A DNA stretch of 38,800 nt, taken from CAZWRK01 sp964635875 (GTDB lineage: Bacteria; Pseudomonadota; Gammaproteobacteria; Burkholderiales; Aquaspirillaceae). This document shows, piece after piece, positions 7,395 through 14,923 of this stretch (positions are counted from its first letter, which is position 1; the number at the start of each line of letters is the position of its first letter). The stretch covers positions 1 to 38,800 of the forward strand of contig CAZWRK010000029.1 in assembly GCA_964635875.1 (NCBI GenBank). Reading direction: 5' to 3'. Both the position numbers and the translations under genes were made by a program. The notes under the pieces are model-generated. The model was not told the origin of the DNA. It did no database searches and was given only the letters and a program-made list of their open reading frames with translations.

Positions 7395-8615
7395 TTAGTG
7401 TGCCGCCCATTGAACAGTGCTTAAATCGACACCGTCTTTGAACATATCCCATAGCGGAGATAACTCACGCAGCTTGTGGATTTTGCTTTTCATCAATTCG
7501 ATGGTGTAGTCGATCTCAGCTTCGGTGGTGAAGCGACCAATCGAGAAGCGAATCGAGCTATGCGCCAGCTCGTCATTACGGCCTAGTGCGCGTAGCACAT
7601 AAGACGGCTCGAGCGACGCGGATGTACAGGCAGAACCACTGGAAACGGCCAAATCTTTAATCGCCATAATCATGGATTCGCCTTCAACAAAGTTGAAGCT
7701 GACATTTAGATTATGCGGAACGCGCTGCGTCATATCGCCGTTGACATAGACTTCTTCCATTTCCGACAAACCAGCCCAGAGACGATCACGCAACGCCAAA
7801 ATGCGTGCGTTTTCGCTGTCCATTTCTTCGCGCGCCAAACGGAACGCTTCGCCCATGCCGACAATTTGATGCGTCGCCAAGGTACCGGAACGGAAACCAC
7901 GCTCATGACCACCGCCGTGCATTTGCGCCTCAAGGCGAACACGCGGCTTACGACGCACATACAGCGCGCCAATGCCTTTCGGGCCATAGGTTTTATGCGC
8001 CGAAAAGCTCATCAAATCAACTTTTAAAGCGGCAAGATCGATATGCACTTTGCCGGTAGCTTGTGCCGAATCCACATGGAACAGAATGCCTTTTTCGCGG
8101 CACAACTCGCCAATCGCCGGAATGTCTTGAATCACACCGATTTCATTGTTGACGTACATCACCGAGATCAAAATGGTGTCGGGGCGAATGGCCGCTTTCA
8201 ACACATCGAGATCTAGCAAACCATTTTCTTGCACGTCCAAATACGTCACCTCAAAACCCTGACGCTCTAGCTCGCGCATGGTGTCCAGCACCGCTTTATG
8301 CTCGGTGCGAACGGTAATGAGATGCTTGCCTTTGCTCTTGTAAAACTGAGCGGCACCTTTAATCGCCAAATTATTCGACTCGGTCGCGCCAGAAGTCCAG
8401 ATGATTTCTTTCGGATCGCAATTCACTAATTTTGCGACTTCAGCGCGCGCATTTTCCACGGCCTCTTCTGCGACCCAGCCAAAGGAATGGCTACGCGAGG
8501 CAGGGTTACCGAATTTTTCGGTCAGGAATGGGATCATGCATTCAGCAACACGCGGATCAATCGGCGTGGTCGCTGAATAGTCTAGATAAATAGGCAGATG
8601 GGGGGCTTGGCTCAT
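7395..8615 (-). CDS. iscS: IscS, cysteine desulfurase
   Basis: This PLP-dependent enzyme converts cysteine to alanine and passes the sulfur as persulfide to IscU and other acceptors such as tRNA thiolation enzymes. It has 406 residues (E. coli 404). The PLP-binding lysine is Lys208 in SFSAHKTYGPKG, and the persulfide-forming cysteine is Cys330 in SSGSACTSAS. The N-terminal LPIYLDYSATTP and the C-terminal tail that contacts IscU are both present. It is the first enzyme gene of the operon, 30 bases after iscR. Confidence 0.98.
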   Translation of the reverse strand: MSQAPHLPIYLDYSATTPIDPRVAECMIPFLTEKFGNPASRSHSFGWVAEEAVENARAEVAKLVNCDPKEIIWTSGATESNNLAIKGAAQFYKSKGKHLITVRTEHKAVLDTMRELERQGFEVTYLDVQENGLLDLDVLKAAIRPDTILISVMYVNNEIGVIQDIPAIGELCREKGILFHVDSAQATGKVHIDLAALKVDLMSFSAHKTYGPKGIGALYVRRKPRVRLEAQMHGGGHERGFRSGTLATHQIVGMGEAFRLAREEMDSENARILALRDRLWAGLSEMEEVYVNGDMTQRVPHNLNVSFNFVEGESMIMAIKDLAVSSGSACTSASLEPSYVLRALGRNDELAHSSIRFSIGRFTTEAEIDYTIELMKSKIHKLRELSPLWDMFKDGVDLSTVQWAAH

Positions 8616-8645
8616 GATATGCGGTATCTCCTTGGCGCTCTGAAC

Positions 8646-9128
8646 TCAGAGAACGCGGGGCTGACTTTCAATGGTGCTGGCAGAGGGGCGGCGACGCTTG
8701 TCCTCGACGACTGCAACTTCTTTTTCGCGCTGTTTTTCAACCAGTTGTGCCAACGTGATATTGGCAAGGTAGGCAAAAATGGTGCGATTGAGGTCGGTCC
8801 ATAAGTCGTGGGTCATACAGCGTTGGCTGCCGTGACAGTTTTCTTGTCCACCGCATTGGGTGGCATCGAGCGGTTCGTCGACTGCAATGATAATGTCGGC
8901 TACGGTCAGGGTGTCAGTGGTTCGGGCGAGGCAATAACCGCCCCCCGGCCCGCGAACACTCTCGACCAAGGCGGCGCGGCGCAGTTTACCGAACAGCTGT
9001 TCAAGATAGGAGAGCGAAATGCCCTGCCGCTCGCTAATACCAGCCAACGTGACGGGGCCACCAGCTTCACGCATGGCAAGGTCCAGCATCGCGGTGACGG
9101 CAAAACGGCCTTTTGTGGTCAGTCGCAT
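8646..9128 (-). CDS. iscR: IscR, Rrf2-family Fe-S-sensing transcription regulator
   Basis: IscR represses the isc operon when it carries a [2Fe-2S] cluster. I chose the ATG at 9128 (160 residues, starting MRLTTKGRFAV), because family members begin there and GAGGA lies upstream. A longer in-frame extension to 9194 overlaps the promoter and is unlikely. The winged-helix domain has the RGPGGGY wing (60-65). Cluster ligands Cys92, Cys98, Cys104 and His107 (QCGGQENC...CMTH) occupy the same positions as in E. coli. The C-terminal tail is rich in charged residues. It is the first gene of the isc operon, and its own promoter carries a recognisable IscR site. Confidence 0.96.
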   Translation of the reverse strand: MRLTTKGRFAVTAMLDLAMREAGGPVTLAGISERQGISLSYLEQLFGKLRRAALVESVRGPGGGYCLARTTDTLTVADIIIAVDEPLDATQCGGQENCHGSQRCMTHDLWTDLNRTIFAYLANITLAQLVEKQREKEVAVVEDKRRRPSASTIESQPRVL

Positions 9129-9162
9129 TGTCGTTCTTCCTCTTGGGTACGATTCATCTGTG

Positions 9163-9195
9163 AGAATAAAATATCCGAGTAAATTGGTCAACAAT
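9163..9195 (-). promoter_or_regulatory. iscR promoter with IscR type 1 binding site
   Basis: On the minus strand, TTGACC (9186-9191) and TATTCT (9163-9168) form a -35/-10 pair with a 17-base spacer. The -35 box is embedded in a 25-base site (9171-9195) that agrees with the E. coli type 1 consensus as I remember it (ATASYYGACT then RWWWY then AGTCRRSTAT) at 21 of 25 positions. This arrangement implies autorepression by holo-IscR. The predicted leader is about 28 bases. Confidence 0.75.
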
Positions 9196-9310
9196 AACCT
9201 GAAGCAACGTCCTCTGTGGTGAAGCCCCTTTTTTACCTGCGCCTCAGCACACGCAGTCAGTGAGCTTAGCGTGCGGATTTAAAGTGCTTTTGGCGCAGTG
9301 CAAAAAATTT

Positions 9311-9339
9311 TTGCTGCTAACAGGGTTCTCTTATACAGT
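9311..9339 (+). promoter_or_regulatory. possible coaD promoter
   Basis: TTGCTG (9311-9316) and TACAGT (9334-9339) are separated by 17 bases, about 70 bases before the TTG start at 9408. Both boxes are imperfect. The rest of the 9196-9407 spacer shows no gene. Confidence 0.35.
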
Positions 9340-9407
9340 GCGCATAAAAGCACCTGCGCATTTGCGTTAGGTCCTCGAAATACCATGTCTGACAAGAGGT
9401 GATTTTT

Positions 9408-9911
9408 TTGAAACGAGCGGTTTATGCGGGTAGTTTTGACCCAGTGACCAATGGTCATTTGTGGATGATTCAGGAGGCGGTCGATCTCTTTGATGAAGTC
9501 GTGGTCGCAATTGGCGTCAACCCAGAAAAACATTGCACTTTTTCTGCGGATCAGCGCGCCGCCATGTTAAGAGAAACCACGCAACAGTTCACCAATCTGA
9601 GAATTGAAACCTTCGACAACCAGTTTTTGGTGAATTACGCCCAATCCATCGGTGCGAACTACATTGTTCGCGGCATTCGTACCGCCAGCGATTACGAATA
9701 CGAACGGGCCATGCGCTACGTCAATTCCGACCTGTACCCGAATATCACGACCTTGTTCATGTTCCCCCCGCGCGAATATGCAGAAGTGTCATCGACCATG
9801 GTCAAAGGCTTAGTTGGCCCCAAAGGCTGGGAAGACGTCATTCACCAATATGTGCCCGAGCCGGTGTATCAGCGTCTGTTAGAATTAGCCGAACTTAAAC
9901 GCCTGAATTGA
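9408..9911 (+). CDS. coaD: pantetheine-phosphate adenylyltransferase-like nucleotidyltransferase (CoaD family)
   Basis: CoaD transfers AMP from ATP to 4'-phosphopantetheine in coenzyme A synthesis. The protein shows the nucleotidyltransferase signature YAGSFDPVTNGH near the N-terminus, then IVRGIRTASDYEYE and a C-terminal VSSTMVK motif, equivalent to the CoaD ISSSLVK. I place the start at TTG 9408 (167 residues, starting Met-Lys-Arg-Ala-Val-Tyr), because AAGAGGTGA ends five bases before it. A GTG at 9399 overlaps that ribosome site. The sequence differs from classical CoaD around residues 120-145 (PPREYAEVSSTMVKGLVGP), so it may be a divergent subfamily or a paralogue with another substrate. 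It is nearly contiguous with the Nudix/TenI gene downstream. Confidence 0.75.
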   Translation: MKRAVYAGSFDPVTNGHLWMIQEAVDLFDEVVVAIGVNPEKHCTFSADQRAAMLRETTQQFTNLRIETFDNQFLVNYAQSIGANYIVRGIRTASDYEYERAMRYVNSDLYPNITTLFMFPPREYAEVSSTMVKGLVGPKGWEDVIHQYVPEPVYQRLLELAELKRLN

Positions 9912-9915
9912 ACCC

Positions 9916-10860
9916 ATGTCCGTGTCTCTTGTTGAAGTTGTTGCCGGCGTCCTGATTGACGATCAGGGGCGGTTTTTTCTAGCGAGCCGCCCAGAAGGCA
10001 AACCCTATGCAGGCTATTGGGAGTTTCCCGGCGGCAAAATCGAAGCAGGCGAAACTGCCTTTGCCGCCTTGAAACGCGAGTTAGAAGAAGAACTCGGCAT
10101 CGAAGTCACCGCCGCCACCCCGTGGCTCTGCAAAGTTTTTGCATACGAACATGCCACGGTGCGCCTGCAGTTTTTGCGCGTCCAACACTGGATTGGTGCC
10201 CCCCAACCGCGCGAAGGTCAGCAATTTTCATGGCACGCCCCCGGTGCAGCGCTCTCGGTTGAGCCGGTCCTGCCCGCCAATGGCCCCATCCTCAAAGCAC
10301 TCACGCTCCCGACCGACTACGCCATCACCTGCGCAGCAGACTATGGCGTCGAAGCGATTTTGGCCGCACTTCCGGCCCGACTGGCGGCCGGTCTATCGAT
10401 GCTGCAAGTGCGCGAACCGCAGATGGTCCTCACTGAATTACAAGATTTTGTGTCCCGCATTGCACAGATGACGCAAGGCAGCGCCTGCCGCGTGGTCGTC
10501 AATGCCGACCCAATGGCGATCCAAGGCTGGCCAGTCGATGGCGTTCATCTCAATGCAGCTCGCTTGCGCGCACTCACCAGCCGCCCGAATTTTGCATGGG
10601 TCGGGGCCTCGGTTCATTCACCCGAAGAACTCGCCCTCGCAGAAAAGTGGGGCGTCGATTATGCGCTACTCGGCCCGATCAAACCCACCCCAACACACCC
10701 AGAAGCGCAAGGCATCGGCTGGAAAACGTTTCAATCCATGCTCGGCCTTGGCGCGCCGATGCCAGTCTATGGCTTGGGCGGACTCCAGTGCACGGATGTA
10801 GATGATGCGATCCAACATGGCGCACAAGGCATCGCCAGAATGCGTGAGGTGTGGCGATGA
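9916..10860 (+). CDS. mutT: Nudix hydrolase (MutT-like) fused to thiamine-phosphate-synthase-like (TenI) domain
   Basis: This is a 314-residue two-domain protein. Residues 1 to about 128 form a Nudix hydrolase with a perfect Nudix box from Gly40 to Ile62 (GGKIEAGE...RELEEELGI). In this architecture it is thought to remove oxidised nucleotides such as 8-oxo-dGTP. Residues from about 135 to 314 resemble ThiE/TenI, a TIM barrel: MLQVREPQM, VVNADPMAI, GVHLNAARL, GASVHSPEELALAEKWGVDYALLGPI, YGLGGL. Whether this half is catalytic is unclear. The same fusion is common in beta- and gammaproteobacteria. The gene begins four bases after coaD stops, with no good ribosome site, which suggests translational coupling, and it overlaps the next gene by ATGA. 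Confidence 0.88.
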   Translation: MSVSLVEVVAGVLIDDQGRFFLASRPEGKPYAGYWEFPGGKIEAGETAFAALKRELEEELGIEVTAATPWLCKVFAYEHATVRLQFLRVQHWIGAPQPREGQQFSWHAPGAALSVEPVLPANGPILKALTLPTDYAITCAADYGVEAILAALPARLAAGLSMLQVREPQMVLTELQDFVSRIAQMTQGSACRVVVNADPMAIQGWPVDGVHLNAARLRALTSRPNFAWVGASVHSPEELALAEKWGVDYALLGPIKPTPTHPEAQGIGWKTFQSMLGLGAPMPVYGLGGLQCTDVDDAIQHGAQGIARMREVWR

Positions 10861-11303
10861 AATGGGATGACACCCTCAAAGCCTCGCCTAAAAAATGGCT
10901 GTTATTAGGCTTGGCACTCGTAGCGCTCGCCCTCGTCAAAGGTGGCTTGATTTATTACTTTTACTACTCGCGAGACCATCTACCGGAGCCGATCGCCGTC
11001 CGCTGTGAAGATCCCTTAAAGGGCTGCCAACTCGGCACGATCTCCGTTCGCTTCGAGCAACCACCACAACACGCCAAACCCTTTGGCGTGGTTTTACAAG
11101 CAGTCAGCCTGAACCCACCGGTTGCCAGCTTTCAAATGAGCAAAATGGATATGGTGCCGGTGCAGTATCACTTTAAAGCGGGGCAAGACGGCACATGGAA
11201 AACACAGATTATTTTGCCGGTCTGTGTCACCGGTCGATCGGATTGGCTCATGACGGTTGAGGCTGATGGCAAGCGGTGGCGCTTCCCATTTGTCGCGCAA
11301 TAA
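10857..11303 (+). CDS. membrane-anchored protein of unknown function
   Basis: The protein has 148 residues from the ATG at 10857, which overlaps the preceding stop codon as ATGA. A GTG two codons earlier is less likely. After a short basic N-terminus (KASPKK), residues about 14-38 form one hydrophobic segment (WLLLGLALVALALV...GLIYYFYY), so it is probably a type II membrane anchor with a periplasmic domain of about 105 residues. That domain looks beta-rich. It has two spaced cysteines near the anchor (RCEDPLKGC), a methionine cluster (FQMSKMDMVPVQYHF) and a third cysteine (ILPVCVTG). This is vaguely like FixH/YtkA-type immunoglobulin folds, but no family is recognised with confidence. It ends the coaD-mutT transcription unit. 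Confidence 0.75.
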   Translation: MKWDDTLKASPKKWLLLGLALVALALVKGGLIYYFYYSRDHLPEPIAVRCEDPLKGCQLGTISVRFEQPPQHAKPFGVVLQAVSLNPPVASFQMSKMDMVPVQYHFKAGQDGTWKTQIILPVCVTGRSDWLMTVEADGKRWRFPFVAQ

Positions 11304-11304
11304 A

Positions 11305-11336
11305 CAAAATGGCCAAGTACGCACTTGGCCATTTTG
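11305..11336. terminator. bidirectional terminator between convergent genes
   Basis: CAAAATGGCCAAGT and ACTTGGCCATTTTG form a perfect 14-bp stem with a 4-base loop (ACGC). It starts two bases after the stop of the membrane protein gene and lies 19 bases from the ubiA stop on the other strand. Confidence 0.88.
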
Positions 11337-11354
11337 ATCTTTGGGCACAGCCTA

Positions 11355-12224
11355 TTAGGCGAAATAAAAATCTAAAACCAAACCGGTAAAAATCACCCAC
11401 CCCACCTGATTATTATCCAAAAAAGCCTTAAAGCACTTCTGCCGATCGCGCTCGCGAATCTGCCAATATTGACGCCCAATCAAACCCGCCGCAATCGCCA
11501 AGCCTAATGCGTACCATCCGCCACGGCCATCCATCAGCCCAATCGTAAACATCAGACTCAAAAAGCTGAGATGGCATAACATAATCGCGGTGATATCAAA
11601 CTGACCAAAGGTGATTGCCGAGGTTTTGATTCCAATTTTGAGATCATCCGGCTTGTCACATAAGGCGTATTCAGTGTCATACGCCAGCGTCCACAATGTG
11701 TTCGCCAACACCAAGCCCCACGCCTGCGCCGGCACTTCGTTCAAGGTCGCGGCATAGGCCATCGGAATTCCAAAACTAAATGCCAGCCCGAGATAAGCCT
11801 GCGGCAGCGGGAAAAAACGCTTGGTAAACGGATACGTCGCCGCTAGGAATACTGCAGGCAAACTCATTAACAGCGTCAAACCGTTTAGAGGCAAGACCAA
11901 TAAAAATGCGACGCCCGCCAAACCCGCGGCCAACCGCAACGCCTCTTTTTCGGTGACAGCACCACGCGCAAACGGACGCTGCCGCGTGCGCTCGACGGCA
12001 CCATCAAAATGACGATCGGCATAGTCGTTGATCACACAACCGGCCGCCCGCATCAAAAAAGTCCCAAGTGTAAAAACAAATAAAATGCCTAACGAAGGAT
12101 GGCCGTCAGCGGCAAACCAAATCCCCCACCACGTCGGCCATAACAGCAGCAAAGTGCCGATCGGTTTTTCAATTCGCATCAACTGGCTATACACCAGCAA
12201 ACGTTCTTTCCACGCATCGGACAT
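11355..12224 (-). CDS. ubiA: 4-hydroxybenzoate octaprenyltransferase
   Basis: UbiA attaches the polyprenyl tail to 4-hydroxybenzoate, the second step of ubiquinone synthesis, in the inner membrane. I start it at ATG 12224 (289 residues, MSDAWKERLLVY), which overlaps the ubiC stop codon. The longer open frame upstream is only ubiC read in another frame. The two aspartate-rich prenyl-diphosphate/Mg motifs are present: NDYADRHFD near residue 70 and DTEYALCDKPDD near residue 190. Several hydrophobic helices (for example IGTLLLLWPTWWGIWFA) span the protein. It is the last gene of mnmC-ubiC-ubiA. Confidence 0.95.
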   Translation of the reverse strand: MSDAWKERLLVYSQLMRIEKPIGTLLLLWPTWWGIWFAADGHPSLGILFVFTLGTFLMRAAGCVINDYADRHFDGAVERTRQRPFARGAVTEKEALRLAAGLAGVAFLLVLPLNGLTLLMSLPAVFLAATYPFTKRFFPLPQAYLGLAFSFGIPMAYAATLNEVPAQAWGLVLANTLWTLAYDTEYALCDKPDDLKIGIKTSAITFGQFDITAIMLCHLSFLSLMFTIGLMDGRGGWYALGLAIAAGLIGRQYWQIRERDRQKCFKAFLDNNQVGWVIFTGLVLDFYFA

Positions 12225-12760
12225 CACAATGAAAGCTCCCAGAGCGTCGGTAAAAAGACCTCTTGCACTAACAGGCCTTGTTGTTGTTGCCAAAACGTAC
12301 ACCGCCGCGCCCATAAAGAGGGTGGCATCGGTGTCGAAACCCGATCGTGTGCAGCAAGATATAAAGGCTGTGGTGATTGCAGCGCGCAACACTCTAATTC
12401 ACCACGCTGAATGCGTGGTTCACCAAATAAAGTTAAACCCAACGAGCGCCCGCCTCGATCCAAGATCGGCGGCCAGTAAGCTTGGTCGGCAGCCGTCACG
12501 CTGCGCGCGTGGATCACCGGCACCCCGTTTAAGGTCAAGGCGACTTCGCGACACCACACCGGATGCCGCGCCGCCAGCCCCAAAGCGGCAGCCTCGTCTG
12601 GCAAAGCGAAATCTTGAGTCAAATGTGGATGCGCCACCGCGAACGTCTGGCCGGTCGCGATGAGACGCTCCGTGAGAGAGCCGCTATAAAGCAGCCAGTC
12701 TGCGTATAGGTCGGGGATATCGGCAGTCAGACCCGTCTGCCAAATTGGTACAGAAATCAT
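12224..12760 (-). CDS. ubiC: chorismate pyruvate-lyase
   Basis: UbiC splits chorismate into 4-hydroxybenzoate and pyruvate, the first committed step of ubiquinone synthesis, and so supplies the UbiA substrate. I chose ATG 12760 (178 residues, beginning MISVPIWQTG), because the upstream extension overlaps mnmC. Conserved features are LLYSGSLTERL near residue 25, the WCREVALTLNGVPVIHARSV core with its active-site arginine, GRSLGLTLF, and a C-terminal FLPTLWEL that carries the expected glutamate. It starts eight bases after mnmC and its stop overlaps the ubiA start as TGATG, so the three genes are co-transcribed and ubiC-ubiA are probably translationally coupled. Confidence 0.92.
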   Translation of the reverse strand: MISVPIWQTGLTADIPDLYADWLLYSGSLTERLIATGQTFAVAHPHLTQDFALPDEAAALGLAARHPVWCREVALTLNGVPVIHARSVTAADQAYWPPILDRGGRSLGLTLFGEPRIQRGELECCALQSPQPLYLAAHDRVSTPMPPSLWARRCTFWQQQQGLLVQEVFLPTLWELSL

Positions 12761-12767
12761 CGCGGTA

Positions 12768-14702
12768 TTATGCCACCCGTCCCCGATTGCTAACAGCCGA
12801 GCGCTCACCACCGCCTTGCCGCACCGCAAAACGCGCAGGATCGCAAGCGGCTAGCAAATCACGCTCGACCGGCAGCGGCTCGCCATTTAATTGACAGGCT
12901 AAAATCTCTCCCGCCAAAGCCGCCCATGCCAAACCGCGCGCCCCAAAACCCAAAGCCGCATAAAGCCCCGTCGCACGCGGGATGCGGTCGCTGGTCATGC
13001 CCTGCTTGATGCTGGTCAAACTGCGCGGCAATGCACCAATCAAAGGTAGTCGGTCGGGCGTAGTCGGTCGGTCACAGCCTCGGCCAGTGAGTATGCTCGG
13101 ATCAATGCCTTGATCAGCCTGCGGCAACATGCTGTGCAATTTGTCTAAATTGGCTTGATGCCATTCCACATTCGGCTCGCTGCCCTCGGGTGCGGCACTC
13201 GCCCCCAACGCCGAAAAACCATGATGATGTGGCGTGAGATACGCATTGCGGCATAAAACAAAATCCAATGACGGCGCTTGCGAAGCGGGCAACAGACTCA
13301 CGATGCGCCGCCCACGACTTAGCGGCAGCGCCAACTCGGGCAACAGCTCCGTCGCGGCCGTAGCATTGGCCACAATTAAAGTAGGCGCATGCGCCAAAGT
13401 GTCGCCCTGATGATTCAGCGCCAACCATTCACCCTCGTGATACCGCACACTAGCCACCGCCTGCCCGCCCATAAATTGGATGCGGTCTGTGTAACGCGCC
13501 AGCGCGGCGCGGCAATAATCCGGCGGATGAATCCAGCTCCCGCTTGGAAACCACCACCCGCCCGTTTCCGCGGCGCGACCTGTTTTTGCGGCAACTTGCT
13601 CGGCGTCGAGCCATGAGCAGTACTCTGCGGGTACGCGCAAGGCTTCCACAATGCGCGCCTGTTGGGCAGCGTGCTCCGCATCGCGCCCCAATTGCAAAAC
13701 CCCGCATGCCGACCAGCGCAACGCGTGCCCCTCGGCAGTCCACTGCTGAAGCTGCCGGTTTGCATACAAATACCCTGCGCGCGCCATACGAGATTGAAGG
13801 TTGTCGTCAAGCGACAATACCGGCAGTAATACACCAGCATGATTGCCGCTTGCTTCTTGCGCAATATCAGTGTGACGATCCAGCAGCGAAACCTGCCAGC
13901 CACGCGCCGCCAGCCGCTCTGCAGTTAAACATCCGGCCAAACCTGCGCCAATGACGAGGGCTTGTCGCTGCATGGGGGCATGGCGACGATCGGGAACTCG
14001 ACGCGTAAATTGCCCCGCAAGTCGATGACGCTTGTCGGCAAATCCGCTTTGTTTTTCGACGGCAAAACCCGCCGCAATTAAGCCACGCCGAACATGACCG
14101 GCTACGGTATAGGTCGCGAGCGTCGCGTTGGGTGCCGCTAAACGCGCGAGAGATTGATAAATAGTGTCACACCATAGCTCGGGATTTTTTGCGGGGGAAA
14201 AGCCATCTAGGTAAAAAGCGTCAGCTTGCGTAGCGAGTTTGGGTAGCCACTCACGCGCATCGCCCCAGACGAGTGTCAGGGTCACGCGCCCTTGATCAAA
14301 GTGCAGTCGATGCAAACCGCTCGTCAACGTGGGCCATTGTGACACCAGCGCGGCTGTCAGTTCGGATTGCTCAGAAGAGGCATGGTACAGATCTTGCAAA
14401 TCAGCTTGCTGCACAGGGTATTTTTCGACAGAGACAAAGTGCAAACGCTCGCAGCGCTGCGGATCGTCACGCCATGCCTGCCAAGTCGCTAAGAAATTAC
14501 CGCCGAGACCAAAACCCGTTTCGACGATAATAAAGCGCTCTTGACCTTGCCACCGTTTCGGCAGCTGATTGCCTTCTAAAAATACGGCTTTTGCTTGGGC
14601 CAACGCCCCCGCGCGGCTATGGTAAACGTCATCAAATTCTGGACTATACGGCGTGCCCTCCGCTGTGATTTCAAAGTGAGCGGGACAGAGTGTGTGCGTC
14701 AT
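12768..14702 (-). CDS. mnmC: bifunctional tRNA 5-methylaminomethyl-2-thiouridine synthesis protein MnmC
   Basis: MnmC completes the mnm5s2U modification at the wobble position of certain tRNAs. The FAD-dependent C-terminal domain removes the carboxymethyl group and the N-terminal domain methylates the resulting amine with S-adenosylmethionine. The 644-residue protein has both parts. The methyltransferase (1 to about 240) shows VETGFGLGGNFL and the family motif YLDGFSPAKNPELW. The oxidoreductase (about 248 to the end) begins with the dinucleotide-binding fold VIGAGLAGCLTAERLAARGW and later has GFGARGLAWAALAGE. Length agrees with E. coli MnmC (668). The first gene of the unit, it is divergent from the sensor gene at 14924. 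Confidence 0.95.
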   Translation of the reverse strand: MTHTLCPAHFEITAEGTPYSPEFDDVYHSRAGALAQAKAVFLEGNQLPKRWQGQERFIIVETGFGLGGNFLATWQAWRDDPQRCERLHFVSVEKYPVQQADLQDLYHASSEQSELTAALVSQWPTLTSGLHRLHFDQGRVTLTLVWGDAREWLPKLATQADAFYLDGFSPAKNPELWCDTIYQSLARLAAPNATLATYTVAGHVRRGLIAAGFAVEKQSGFADKRHRLAGQFTRRVPDRRHAPMQRQALVIGAGLAGCLTAERLAARGWQVSLLDRHTDIAQEASGNHAGVLLPVLSLDDNLQSRMARAGYLYANRQLQQWTAEGHALRWSACGVLQLGRDAEHAAQQARIVEALRVPAEYCSWLDAEQVAAKTGRAAETGGWWFPSGSWIHPPDYCRAALARYTDRIQFMGGQAVASVRYHEGEWLALNHQGDTLAHAPTLIVANATAATELLPELALPLSRGRRIVSLLPASQAPSLDFVLCRNAYLTPHHHGFSALGASAAPEGSEPNVEWHQANLDKLHSMLPQADQGIDPSILTGRGCDRPTTPDRLPLIGALPRSLTSIKQGMTSDRIPRATGLYAALGFGARGLAWAALAGEILACQLNGEPLPVERDLLAACDPARFAVRQGGGERSAVSNRGRVA

Positions 14703-14923
14703 AGATAAAAAAATAGCCAGTCACGACAAAGGCGAGAGCATACCGGCCTTCATCAAAATCGCGCGAGTTTTTATCAATGTGAAAAAAGTGTGATTTAACA
14801 GGACACCATCGTTAAATGCAGGCGTGGCTGGTGTAGTATGGCGGTGATTTTGAACGGACAACAAGCCATTAGCATGGCATAGCTTTTTGCGGTTTAACAT
14901 GTAATTTCGACTCGTCTCCCTGA

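Noticed and set aside
9129..9194. Upstream in-frame extension of iscR by 22 codons.
   Set aside because: It overlaps the promoter and IscR site, and the family starts at MRLT with a ribosome site just before it.
12225..12392. Upstream extension of ubiA by 56 codons.
   Set aside because: It lies wholly inside ubiC in another frame; the ATG at 12224 overlapping the ubiC stop gives the standard UbiA N-terminus.
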